NCBI RefSeq assembly: GCF_042662225.1
Contig: NZ_JBHSYQ010000015.1
Span: 186,001-250,000 of the forward strand
Origin: Nibribacter roseus
GTDB lineage: Bacteria; Bacteroidota; Bacteroidia; Cytophagales; Hymenobacteraceae
Length of the DNA stretch: 64,000 bases
Reading direction: 5' to 3'
Both the position numbers and the translations under genes were made by a program. Within the stretch, counting starts at the first letter, position 1, and each line of letters starts with the position of its first letter. The notes under the pieces are model-generated. The model saw only the letters and a list, made by a program, of their open reading frames with translations. It was not told the origin of the DNA and ran no database searches. Shown piece by piece: positions 1-7,913 of this stretch.

Positions 1-224
1 ATTTCTGGAATGCCCAAATGGCCCATATGCACATAGACAGCAAAGGAAAGGTTAGTTTTCTTACCCAGGTAGGAGACCAACATATTGAATTTGGGAAGCC
101 TGTGCAGATAGAAGACAAGTTCAGGAAACTGTTCATCTTCTACAAAGAAGTATTACCGGTTGTAGGCTGGGAAAAATACGGACGCCTGAATATAGAGTAC
201 AAGGATCAGATTATTTGTGAATAG
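1..224 (+). CDS. ftsQ: Cell division protein FtsQ, C-terminal fragment
   Basis: Only the last 73 or so codons are inside the window; the open frame runs off the left edge, reading FWNAQMAHMHID at its start, so the ATG at 18 is internal and not the true start. The segment matches the end of the Bacteroidetes FtsQ/DivIB periplasmic domain (VGDQHIEFG followed by KFRKLFIFYKEVLP). FtsQ is a bitopic inner-membrane protein that links early and late divisome proteins. It is followed after 8 bases by ftsA and then ftsZ, the usual end of the dcw cluster, and this context is the strongest support. The identification rests on a short piece plus synteny. Confidence 0.85.
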   Translation, partial: FWNAQMAHMHIDSKGKVSFLTQVGDQHIEFGKPVQIEDKFRKLFIFYKEVLPVVGWEKYGRLNIEYKDQIICE

Positions 225-232
225 AAAACGAT

Positions 233-1558
233 ATGCAGAACGACAAAATAGTTGTAGGCTTAGACATTGGAACAACCAAGATTTGCGCGCTGGTAGGAAG
301 AAAGAACGAGTACGGTAAGCTGGAGATCCTAGGCTTAGGTAAGGCTGTTTCTGAAGGGGTAGTGCGCGGAATGGTAAGCAATATTGACAAAACCGTTGAT
401 GCTATAAAAAAAGCTATCCGTCAGGCGGAAGAGCAGAGTGGCATTGACATTAAGGTGGTGAATGTTGGTATAGCAGGTCAGCATATCAAAAGTTTACAGC
501 ATAACGGCAGCATTACCCGCACGTCAGTAGACAGCGAGATCACTGTGGAAGACGTGAATCGTCTTACCAATGACATGTACCGGTTGGTGACTCCTCCGGG
601 CAGCGAGATCATCCATGTAATGCCGCAAGACTACAAAGTAGACTATGAAGATGGTATCATGGACCCAGTGGGTATGTCAGGGGTACGCTTAGAAGGCAAC
701 TTCCACATCATCACGGCCCAGTCTAACGCCATCAACAACATCAATAAATGCGTTACTCGTGCAGGTTTAGAAATTGACCAGCTGATTCTGGAGCCATTGG
801 CATCTTGTATGTCAGTTTTGAGCGATGAAGAGCGTGAAGCCGGTGTGGCTCTGATTGATATTGGGGGCGGTACAACTGACCTGGCAATCTTCAAAGACAA
901 TATAATTCGTCATACAGCGGTGCTTCCGTTTGGTGGTAACATCATAACTTCTGATATTAAGCAAGGATGTATGGTGATGCAAAACCAGGCGGAGCAACTA
1001 AAGGTGCGCTTTGGTAAAGCCATTGCTGATGAGGCTTCTGAGAACGAGATTGTTTCTATTCCAGGCCTTCGCGACCGTACTCCAAAAGAAATTTCCCTTA
1101 AAAATCTTGCTTTTATCATTGAAGCTAGAATGGAGGAAATTGTTGAACTAGTTTACTCAGAAATTGTTAGAAGCGGGTATGCCAACCAATTGGCCGCAGG
1201 TATTGTGGTAACGGGCGGTGGGGCGCAGTTGCAGAATCTGGTGCAGTTAGTAGAATATTTAACTGGCTTAGATGCCCGTATCGGTTATCCGAACGAGCAT
1301 TTGGGTAAGAGCAAGATTGATTCTGTGAAGAGCCCAATGTACGCCACAACAGTTGGATTGGTGTTGACAGGCTATCAGGCCATTGATGAACGTGTAAACC
1401 GTTACACCGAGATGACAAATCCTGAGACCAAAGCAGTAAACGAAGCCAAGCCTGCTCAGAACAAAGCAAGCGGCGGAAGCGACTTCTTCAAGAAAATCTT
1501 TGAGCGTACCAAAGGCATGCTGATTGATGATTTTGATGACAAACAACAGAACTATTAA
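233..1558 (+). CDS. ftsA: Cell division protein FtsA
   Basis: Actin-like ATPase that tethers FtsZ to the inner membrane and recruits the divisome. The 441-residue protein shows the three nucleotide-binding motifs of the actin fold: phosphate-1 (VVGLDIGTTK, residues 7-16), phosphate-2 (LIDIGGGTTD, about 207-216) and the adenosine motif (VVTGGG, about 325-330). The extreme C-terminus (SDFFKKIFERTKGML) can form the amphipathic membrane-targeting helix expected of FtsA, followed by an acidic tail. It lies 8 bases after ftsQ and 19 bases before ftsZ, so the three are almost certainly one transcript. Confidence 0.98.
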   Translation: MQNDKIVVGLDIGTTKICALVGRKNEYGKLEILGLGKAVSEGVVRGMVSNIDKTVDAIKKAIRQAEEQSGIDIKVVNVGIAGQHIKSLQHNGSITRTSVDSEITVEDVNRLTNDMYRLVTPPGSEIIHVMPQDYKVDYEDGIMDPVGMSGVRLEGNFHIITAQSNAINNINKCVTRAGLEIDQLILEPLASCMSVLSDEEREAGVALIDIGGGTTDLAIFKDNIIRHTAVLPFGGNIITSDIKQGCMVMQNQAEQLKVRFGKAIADEASENEIVSIPGLRDRTPKEISLKNLAFIIEARMEEIVELVYSEIVRSGYANQLAAGIVVTGGGAQLQNLVQLVEYLTGLDARIGYPNEHLGKSKIDSVKSPMYATTVGLVLTGYQAIDERVNRYTEMTNPETKAVNEAKPAQNKASGGSDFFKKIFERTKGMLIDDFDDKQQNY

Positions 1559-1577
1559 CGCGTAATTCAGGAATAAC

Positions 1578-3086
1578 ATGAGTTTTTCATCGTACAAATT
1601 TGATGTGCCATCACACTCCAAGTCAATTATCAAAGTAATTGGTGTTGGCGGAGGAGGAAGTAATGCCGTGAACCACATGTTCAATCAGGGCATTAAAGAT
1701 GTGGAGTTTGTGGTGTGCAATACCGATGAACAGGCGTTGAAAAGCAGCAGCGTGCCCAATAAACTTCAGATTGGTACTACCCTGACCGAAGGTCTGGGAG
1801 CAGGGGCCAACCCGGAGCGTGGCAAACAAGCGGCCTTAGAAAGCAAAGAGGAAATCCGTGAGCTGTTAGGCGCCCATACTAAAATGGTGTTCATCACCGC
1901 CGGAATGGGAGGGGGTACCGGTACCGGTGCTGCCCCGGTTATTGCCAAAGTAGCCAAAGAGATGGATATTCTTACGGTGGGTATAGTAACTGCTCCTTTT
2001 GCTTTTGAAGGTAAGAAGAAACGCACTGCTGCCGATAATGGTATTAAAGAACTCAGCGAGAACTGCGATACCGTACTAGTTATCCTGAATGATAAATTGC
2101 GCGAGATGTTTGGCAATTTGCCTATTAGAGCTGCATTTGCCAAAGCTGATAACGTCTTAACCACCGCCGCCAAGAGTATTGCCGAAATTATTACGGTAAC
2201 CTCTGAGGTGAATGTGGACTTTGAAGACGTGAAAACAGTCATGAAAGACTCTGGTGCCGCCGTAATGGGATCTGCCATTACTGAAGGTGAGAACCGCGCT
2301 CTTCGTGCCGCCGAGGAATCTCTGTCTTCTCCATTGCTGAACAACACTGATATTCATGGTGCTCAGAAAATCCTTCTTTCCATTATGTCTGGTGATCAGG
2401 CAGAACTGGAAATGGATGAGTTGACCGAAATCACTGATTACATTCAGGAGAAAGCCGGCGATGATTCAGAGGTTATCTTTGGTCATGGTATTGACTCTTC
2501 TTTGGGTGCCAGCATTAGAGTTACTGTTATTGCCACTGGTTTTGCCCGTGATACTGTAAGCCTGCCACAGCCAAAAAAAACAGTTGAGACAGCTACTTCA
2601 GATGAAGCCGTAGTGCCTAATGTTGAAGTTAATGCACCAGTACCAGTAACTGAGCCTGTTGCCCCAGCGGTAACTACTCATTCGGTTACGCCTCCTACTT
2701 CATCTTCACAGTTAGTGGCAAATGATCCTGTGCGTAAGCCAGCCCCAGCCTCAGAAACAAGCAAGATTATTTTTGATCTTGACTCTAACAATGAGATCTT
2801 CACGCCTGTGTTTGAAGAAGAAGCTTTGGTAGAGGCTCCTGAACAAGGTAATAGGGAGCTGCAGAGCAGAATGAGTGATAGAAGAGAGCGTTTGCGCCGT
2901 TTAAGTAACGACACAAACACTGATGCTGCTATCAAAGAGAAATTGGAGGTACCTGCTTACTTGCGTAGAAATGTGCAGTTAGAGAACGTAGCGCCGTCGG
3001 CTGAGCAGCAAATTTCCCGATTCAATTTGAACGATGACAATGAGCTATTAGGCGACAACCGCTTTTTACATGATAATGTAGACTAA
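1578..3086 (+). CDS. ftsZ: Cell division protein FtsZ
   Basis: Tubulin-like GTPase that forms the cytokinetic Z-ring. The GTP-binding core fills roughly residues 15-325, with the glycine-rich GVGGGGSNAV near residue 22 and the tubulin signature GGGTGTG at 111-117. After the core comes a long, Pro/Val/Thr-rich linker (about residues 330-450), typical of Bacteroidetes FtsZ. A conserved peptide (VPAYLRRN) binds FtsA and is followed by a further acidic tail of about 40 residues. At 502 residues it is longer than the E. coli protein (383) because of this linker and tail. It is the last gene of the division operon and ends at a strong hairpin terminator. Confidence 0.98.
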   Translation: MSFSSYKFDVPSHSKSIIKVIGVGGGGSNAVNHMFNQGIKDVEFVVCNTDEQALKSSSVPNKLQIGTTLTEGLGAGANPERGKQAALESKEEIRELLGAHTKMVFITAGMGGGTGTGAAPVIAKVAKEMDILTVGIVTAPFAFEGKKKRTAADNGIKELSENCDTVLVILNDKLREMFGNLPIRAAFAKADNVLTTAAKSIAEIITVTSEVNVDFEDVKTVMKDSGAAVMGSAITEGENRALRAAEESLSSPLLNNTDIHGAQKILLSIMSGDQAELEMDELTEITDYIQEKAGDDSEVIFGHGIDSSLGASIRVTVIATGFARDTVSLPQPKKTVETATSDEAVVPNVEVNAPVPVTEPVAPAVTTHSVTPPTSSSQLVANDPVRKPAPASETSKIIFDLDSNNEIFTPVFEEEALVEAPEQGNRELQSRMSDRRERLRRLSNDTNTDAAIKEKLEVPAYLRRNVQLENVAPSAEQQISRFNLNDDNELLGDNRFLHDNVD

Positions 3087-3106
3087 GCGTTTTTAGCGTA
3101 GTTTTT

Positions 3107-3151
3107 AAAAAGTAGGCCTAAAACAGAACTCTGTTTTAGGCCTACTTTTTT
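3107..3151. terminator. Bidirectional terminator between ftsZ and the FMN reductase gene
   Basis: A perfect 20-base inverted repeat (arm AAAAAGTAGGCCTAAAACAG) with a 4-base AACT loop, flanked by an A-run on the left and a T-run on the right, lies 20 bases after the ftsZ stop. This is the classical intrinsic terminator shape in both directions and serves the convergent genes on each side. Its arms use the same words (GTTTTAGGCCT, AGGCCTAAAAC) as the dispersed 36-bp palindrome found elsewhere in the window, but with the halves in swapped order. Confidence 0.85.
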
Positions 3152-3190
3152 TATATAAAGGTGGTGAAGTCTTGCTTGGTGGGGGGACTT

Positions 3191-3715
3191 CTAAAAATGT
3201 ATGAGCTCTTCTATTTGCTCTTCCAGCAGTTGAATGTAGAGCGGGTTGGTAAGCTGCCCATCCGCCAAATGTTTATGCACAAACGGCAGCCGAGGCTTCT
3301 GTGCAAGCACATGCAGACCGCAGTAATGCAAGACATCAGTTAGATGGCTTAAGGCAATGTTGCCACCCTGGCTGCCTGTAGAAAGACCTACTAACGCGCC
3401 CTTTTTCCTTTTTAAAGCGGCCGGATATTCTAAACCATCAATAAACGCCTTCAGTACCCCCGGATAAGAGCAGTTATACTCTGGCACAATGAACACAATT
3501 TTATTGGCAGAGGCTACTGCAGCGCGTAACGCAAGGAACTCTTGCGAGTACAGATCTTTTGTATAAAGGGTGGGGGAGGCAAAATCTAGAGGCAGATCCT
3601 GTAGATCAAGAATCTTTGAATCCTGTCCGCTTCTATTCAGTAGCCCTTGGTAAAGTTTGGCAATTTGTAAAGTGATGGAGTTAGGTCTATTAGTACCTGA
3701 TATAATTAGTATCAT
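3191..3715 (-). CDS. NADPH-dependent FMN reductase family protein
   Basis: Flavodoxin-like NAD(P)H:FMN/quinone reductase of the FMN_red family. The protein opens with the beta-1/phosphate-loop segment ILIISGTNRPNS that binds the FMN phosphate. It carries the family signature PEYNCSYPGVLKAFIDGL in the middle and GLSTGSQGG near residue 115. I place the start at the ATG at 3715 (174 residues) because it sits directly before the first beta strand; an upstream in-frame ATG at 3751 would add 12 residues the family does not have. The physiological substrate cannot be read from the sequence. It is convergent with ftsZ and stands alone. Confidence 0.88.
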   Translation of the reverse strand: MILIISGTNRPNSITLQIAKLYQGLLNRSGQDSKILDLQDLPLDFASPTLYTKDLYSQEFLALRAAVASANKIVFIVPEYNCSYPGVLKAFIDGLEYPAALKRKKGALVGLSTGSQGGNIALSHLTDVLHYCGLHVLAQKPRLPFVHKHLADGQLTNPLYIQLLEEQIEELIHF

Positions 3716-3967
3716 TTGAGGCAATTTACCCTTTAACTGTTGAAGAGGCAAGTTGTTCTTGTTTTCTAAACTTTCTGATAAGTAAAAGTTTATAACGTTA
3801 TTGTTTCACCAATACTATTGTTCATCTAAAAGAACCAACTCCTACCAGTAGAAACAACAAGCTTTTTAGAAGGCGTTGCTTGTAAAGCCTTGTCATATCC
3901 AGAATAGCCTTGTTTGACAAAAACACTGGTTTATGCACTTACTTCTCAAATTAATATAAGCTGCTGT

Positions 3968-4003
3968 GTTTTAGGCCTGTTTTGCCAAAAGCAAGGCTAA
4001 AAC
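3968..4003. repeat. Dispersed 36-bp palindrome, copy 1
   Basis: Left arm GTTTTAGGCCTGTTTT, loop GCC, right arm AAAAGCAAGGCTAAAAC. It lies in the 346-bp gap between the 5' side of the FMN reductase gene and the 3' end of sdhB, next to the sdhB terminator. I saw no gene in the rest of that gap. Confidence 0.75.
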
Positions 4004-4004
4004 A

Positions 4005-4035
4005 AAAGCGAAGCCCTTGTGCAGGACTTCGCTTT
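4005..4035 (-). terminator. Terminator of the sdhCAB operon
   Basis: Nine-base inverted repeat AAAGCGAAG / CTTCGCTTT around a 13-base loop, followed on the minus strand by TTTTGTTTT. It is 26 bases past the sdhB stop codon. Confidence 0.7.
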
Positions 4036-4061
4036 CTAAAATAGCTAAGCTAAGAAAATAC

Positions 4062-4844
4062 TTATAAGTTCTCTGAAGTGAGTTTAGCCGATATGAACTC
4101 ACGGTTCAACATGGCTATATTCTCTAAAGAGATACCTACTGGGCACTCAGCGGCGCAAGAGCCAATATTGGTACAAGAACCAAAGCCTTCAATGTCCATT
4201 TGAGCTACCATGTTTTCTACACGTGTTTTACGCTCTACCTTGCCCTGTGGCAACATGGCTAACTGAGAAACCTTGGCAGAGGTAAAGAGCATGGCAGAAC
4301 CATTCTTACAGGCCGCTACACAGGCTCCGCACTGAATACAGGTTGCTGCATCAAATGCTTTATCTGCAATAGATTTTGGAATTGGAATCTCGTTGGCATC
4401 AGGCACCCCCCCTGTGTTTACAGAGATATAGCCACCTGCCTGTTGAATCCGGTCAAGGGCAGAACGGTCAACGGCCAAGTCCTTCAGGATTGGGAATGGA
4501 GTGGCTCTCCAGGGTTCAATGGTGATGGTGTCACCATCTGCGAACTTACGCATGTGCAACTGACAAGTGGTAGTGCCACGCTCAGGGCCGTGGGCTCTAC
4601 CGTTAATGTACAGGCTGCACATACCGCAAATACCTTCGCGGCAGTCGTGGTCAAATGCTATGGGGTCTTGCCCGCTGCGGAGCAAATCTTCGTTTAATAC
4701 GTCCAGCATCTCCAGGAAAGACATTTCCGGGGAGATATCTTTAACTTGATATGTTTCCAGCCTACCAGTAGCCTTGGTGTTTTTCTGTCTCCACACCTTA
4801 AGCGTTAGGTTCATTGGTTTGCTGTTAGGATTATTACCAGCCAT
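4062..4844 (-). CDS. sdhB: Succinate dehydrogenase/fumarate reductase iron-sulfur subunit
   Basis: Electron-transfer subunit of complex II, carrying electrons from the flavoprotein to the quinone site. The N-terminal half is a plant-type ferredoxin domain with [2Fe-2S] ligands Cys68, Cys73, Cys76 and Cys94 (CREGICGMC motif). The C-terminal half has CIQCGACVAAC (Cys169/172/175/179) for the [4Fe-4S] cluster and a second group at Cys224/230/234 for the third cluster. At 260 residues it has the length of the menaquinone-linked b558-type enzymes. It is the last gene of sdhCAB, separated from sdhA by 110 bases of AT-rich repeats and followed by a terminator. Confidence 0.97.
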   Translation of the reverse strand: MAGNNPNSKPMNLTLKVWRQKNTKATGRLETYQVKDISPEMSFLEMLDVLNEDLLRSGQDPIAFDHDCREGICGMCSLYINGRAHGPERGTTTCQLHMRKFADGDTITIEPWRATPFPILKDLAVDRSALDRIQQAGGYISVNTGGVPDANEIPIPKSIADKAFDAATCIQCGACVAACKNGSAMLFTSAKVSQLAMLPQGKVERKTRVENMVAQMDIEGFGSCTNIGSCAAECPVGISLENIAMLNREFISAKLTSENL

Positions 4845-4853
4845 TTTCTTTCT

Positions 4854-4945
4854 AATTAGAAATTAAAAATTATGAATTAGAAATTAAGGAAAGAGATGGA
4901 AGCCGTTTCTAATTGAAACCCATTTCTAATTTTTAATTTCTAATT
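4854..4945. repeat. AT-rich inverted repeat inside the sdh operon
   Basis: A perfect 19-base inverted repeat (AATTAGAAATTAAAAATTA at 4854-4872 and its complement at 4927-4945) with a 54-base spacer fills most of the space between sdhA and sdhB. Further partial copies of the same words overlap each arm. Similar AATT/TTAAAAATT runs flank the accB-accC spacer of this window. No promoter or coding potential is evident. Confidence 0.65.
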
Positions 4946-4954
4946 TTTAATTAA

Positions 4955-6868
4955 TTATTTGTAGCTTCTCTGCGTCAGTTTCACGTTTTCAAACTTCAGC
5001 TCCTCTTTATGAAGTGCCGGCTGTTGGTTAGGGCCAGTATACTCCCAGGCGGCTACATACGTGTAGTTTTCGTCATCACGGAGAGCTTCGTTTTCAGGTG
5101 TCTGGTATTCTTCACGAAAGTGACCACCGCAAGATTCATTGCGGTTCAGGGCATCATCAACCATCAGTTCACCTAGTTCCAGGAAGTCAGCAACACGACC
5201 AGCTTTCTCAAGGGTTATGTTTAGTTCCTCGTTCGTACCAACTACTTTCACATCGTTCCAGAACTCAGCACGAAGTTTCTGAATTTCCTTTTTAGCGAAC
5301 TGCAAGCCTTCGGCGTTACGTGCCATTCCGCAGTAATCCCACATGATTTGACCTAAAGCCTTATGGAATTCATCTACGGTACGGGTACCATTGATGCTTA
5401 ATAATCGGTCCACGTCGGCACGTACCGCAGCTTCTGCTTCTTTAAAGGCGGGGTGAGTAGGTTCAATACGAGCAGCTGGCATTTGTGCCAAATAATCACC
5501 AATGGTGTAAGGAATCACGAAGTAACCATCGGCCAGACCTTGCATAAGGGCAGAGGCACCTAAGCGGTTAGCACCGTGGTCAGAGAAGTTGCACTCACCG
5601 GTAGCATATAAACCTGGCACAGTGGTCATGAGGTTATAATCAACCCAAAGTCCACCCATGGTATAGTGTACCGCCGGGTAAATGCGCATTGGCTGCTCAT
5701 ACGGGTTTTCACCAGTAATCTTGGCGTACATCTCGAATAGGTTACCATACTTTTGGCTGATGGCATCTAGTCCGTCTCGCTTAATTGCATCGGCAAAATC
5801 AAGGTAAACAGCCAGTTTGGTTGTTCCTACGCCGCGTCCTTCGTCGCACGCTAATTTGGCGTTACGTGAAGCCACGTCACGTGGTACCAGGTTACCGAAA
5901 GATGGATATTTGCGCTCTAAGAAGTAATCACGCTCTGCCTCAGGAATATCGCCAGGGGCACGGTTGTCACCTACTGCTTTCGGTACCCACACCCGTCCAT
6001 CGTTCCGCAGTGACTCAGACATCAGGGTCAGTTTAGACTGATAACCGCCAGATACCGGAATACAAGTAGGGTGAATTTGGGTAAAGCAAGGGTTCGCGAA
6101 CAAAGCTCCTTTTTTGTAGGCTCTCCAAGCTGCCGTGGCGTTAGAGCCCATGGCGTTCGTAGAAAGGAAGAACACGTTTCCGTATCCGCCAGTTGCCAAG
6201 ATAACAGCATGAGCACTGTGGGACTGAATTTCACCGGTAATCAAGTGGCGAGTCACAATTCCACGGGCTTTGCCATCTACCATTACCAGATCCAGCATCT
6301 CGGTGCGAGGGTACATCTTCACTTTGCCGTAAGCAATCTGGCGGTTAAGCGCTGAGTAAGCACCTAAAAGCAACTGCTGTCCGGTTTGGCCCCGGGCGTA
6401 GAACGTCCGGCTTACTTGAGCACCACCAAAAGAGCGGTTTGCCAGCAATCCGCCATATTCACGGGCAAACGGAACGCCTTGTGCCACACACTGGTCAATG
6501 ATGTTCACACTCACCTGCGCCAAGCGGTACACGTTTGCCTCGCGGGCACGGTAGTCACCACCTTTAATGGTGTCATAGAACAGGCGGTACACGCTGTCAC
6601 CATCGTTCTGGTAGTTTTTAGCGGCATTAATACCCCCTTGCGCGGCAATAGAGTGCGCACGTCTTGGGCTATCCTGAAAACAGAATGCCTTTACGTTGTA
6701 ACCAAGTTCGGCTAAAGTAGCGGCAGCTGAGGCTCCAGCCAGACCGGTTCCTACTACAATAATGTCGTATTTACGCTTGTTGGCTGGGTTTACCAGCTTC
6801 ACATTGAATTTATGCTTGTCCCATTTTTCGGCCAATGGCCCTTCGGGAATCTTAGAATCTAGAATCAT
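4955..6868 (-). CDS. sdhA: Succinate dehydrogenase/fumarate reductase flavoprotein subunit
   Basis: Catalytic subunit of complex II; oxidises succinate to fumarate (or the reverse) on covalently bound FAD. The Rossmann motif VVGTGLAGASAA is at residues 38-49, and the flavin-linking segment RRAHSIAAQGG puts the FAD-bound His at position 72. HYTMGGLWVD near residue 400 and TGECNFSDHGANRLGA shortly after it are the conserved substrate and FAD contacts of the family. The 637-residue length fits the Bacteroidetes/epsilonproteobacterial b558-type enzymes. It starts 12 bases after sdhC. The direction of catalysis in the cell is not decided by sequence. Confidence 0.98.
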   Translation of the reverse strand: MILDSKIPEGPLAEKWDKHKFNVKLVNPANKRKYDIIVVGTGLAGASAAATLAELGYNVKAFCFQDSPRRAHSIAAQGGINAAKNYQNDGDSVYRLFYDTIKGGDYRAREANVYRLAQVSVNIIDQCVAQGVPFAREYGGLLANRSFGGAQVSRTFYARGQTGQQLLLGAYSALNRQIAYGKVKMYPRTEMLDLVMVDGKARGIVTRHLITGEIQSHSAHAVILATGGYGNVFFLSTNAMGSNATAAWRAYKKGALFANPCFTQIHPTCIPVSGGYQSKLTLMSESLRNDGRVWVPKAVGDNRAPGDIPEAERDYFLERKYPSFGNLVPRDVASRNAKLACDEGRGVGTTKLAVYLDFADAIKRDGLDAISQKYGNLFEMYAKITGENPYEQPMRIYPAVHYTMGGLWVDYNLMTTVPGLYATGECNFSDHGANRLGASALMQGLADGYFVIPYTIGDYLAQMPAARIEPTHPAFKEAEAAVRADVDRLLSINGTRTVDEFHKALGQIMWDYCGMARNAEGLQFAKKEIQKLRAEFWNDVKVVGTNEELNITLEKAGRVADFLELGELMVDDALNRNESCGGHFREEYQTPENEALRDDENYTYVAAWEYTGPNQQPALHKEELKFENVKLTQRSYK

Positions 6869-6880
6869 AGCGTTCGCTTA

Positions 6881-7567
6881 TTACAAAACAACGTCTTTGA
6901 TGAAAAAATAAAGTGGCATGGAGGCAAAGCCAGCAGGCACCACTATAGAAAAGAAAGCACCAAATTTCTGAATGAACGGGGTGTATTTCTTATGGTTTAG
7001 TCCCAAAGTTTGGAATGCGCTCTGGAACCCATGGTACAGGTGAAAGCCTAAAGCAATCTGGCCCAGCACATAGATCAGTACGTACCACCATAAGTGGAAA
7101 GACTGTACCACCACAGAATATAGGTCATCATATTCTGTACCTTCTATCGGGATCAGGTTAGGCTCGCCAAAACGGGCACGCCAGAAGAAGTTGTACAAGT
7201 GAATGATCAGGAACACCAGAATCACAGTACCCAAAAGGCCCATGTTACGCGATGACCAATTGCTGTTATCCTCCGGACGGTTGTAGGCATAATCTACTTT
7301 ACGCACATTCTGGTTTCTGCGGGTAAGCACCAGTGCCTCATAAATATGGAAACCAAAGCCCAGCACCAGCACAATTTCCATGGTGCGGATAATAGGGTTT
7401 GTAGCCATAAAGTGGGAATAGATGTTGAAGGCATCACCTGTCTCATTGAATAACTGCAAGTTGCCCACCAGGTGCACCACCAAAAAAGAGCAGAGAAACA
7501 GCCCAGTCACAGACACCAGAACCTTGCGGCCGATGGTACTGGTAAACGTTTTAGTAAACCAACTCAT
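6881..7567 (-). CDS. sdhC: Succinate dehydrogenase cytochrome b subunit (b558 family)
   Basis: Membrane anchor of complex II; binds heme b and menaquinone. The 228-residue protein has about five hydrophobic segments (around residues 15-35, 60-80, 110-130, 155-178 and 200-225). Several histidines lie in or beside these segments (SFLVVHLVG, GFGFHIYEAL, IHLYNFF, GFHLYHGFQS), as expected for heme ligands. A single long cytochrome subunit without SdhD is the arrangement of the menaquinone-type enzymes. It is the first gene of the operon, and a good Bacteroidetes-type promoter lies about 50 bases upstream. Confidence 0.96.
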   Translation of the reverse strand: MSWFTKTFTSTIGRKVLVSVTGLFLCSFLVVHLVGNLQLFNETGDAFNIYSHFMATNPIIRTMEIVLVLGFGFHIYEALVLTRRNQNVRKVDYAYNRPEDNSNWSSRNMGLLGTVILVFLIIHLYNFFWRARFGEPNLIPIEGTEYDDLYSVVVQSFHLWWYVLIYVLGQIALGFHLYHGFQSAFQTLGLNHKKYTPFIQKFGAFFSIVVPAGFASMPLYFFIKDVVL

Positions 7568-7620
7568 TTTGTTGTGTTAAGGTTGATAAAAAAGGAGTGT
7601 TAGGATTGGTTAAATCTTGC

Positions 7621-7651
7621 CAAAGGTACATGCCGATGCTTTTACAAGCAA
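7621..7651 (-). promoter_or_regulatory. Promoter of sdhCAB
   Basis: On the minus strand TTG (7649-7651), a 20-base spacer and TACCTTTG (7621-7628) match the Bacteroidetes consensus TTG-N19/20-TAnnTTTG exactly. The predicted transcript start leaves a leader of about 47 bases before the sdhC ATG. The rest of the 346-bp gap up to 7913 holds only the -7 box of the next gene. Confidence 0.6.
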
Positions 7652-7881
7652 TTGCCTTATATTATTTTGAACAAATCTAAATTGCACGTTTTGTTGCACA
7701 AGGCACCATCAGAAAAATAGACAATTATATCTCTTTTAACTAAAAATAGCTTAAAAACGATATTTGCTGGCAAAGTTTACAACAGAGACTTGCATATTTC
7801 GTTATACTCCTGTGCCCATACGCTCAAAACCAATTTAAGGCTGCCTAAAATACCAACCGGTGGTACATTTGCAGATTCTTC

Positions 7882-7889
7882 TATCTTTG
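7882..7889 (+). promoter_or_regulatory. Candidate -7 box of the gliding-domain protein gene
   Basis: TATCTTTG fits TAnnTTTG exactly; no clear TTG lies at the right distance upstream. It is 25 bases before the ATG at 7914, which argues against the GTG at 7860 being the translation start. Confidence 0.35.
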
Positions 7890-7913
7890 TTCTTGCATGC
7901 TAACCTATACTCT

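Noticed and set aside
1766..2347. A 193-codon frame antisense to ftsZ.
   Set aside because: It is a shadow of the ftsZ codon pattern with low-complexity Ser/Ala/Leu sequence; the same applies to long antisense frames opposite ktrB (31553-32164), mutS2 (35067-35594) and accC (54600-55130).
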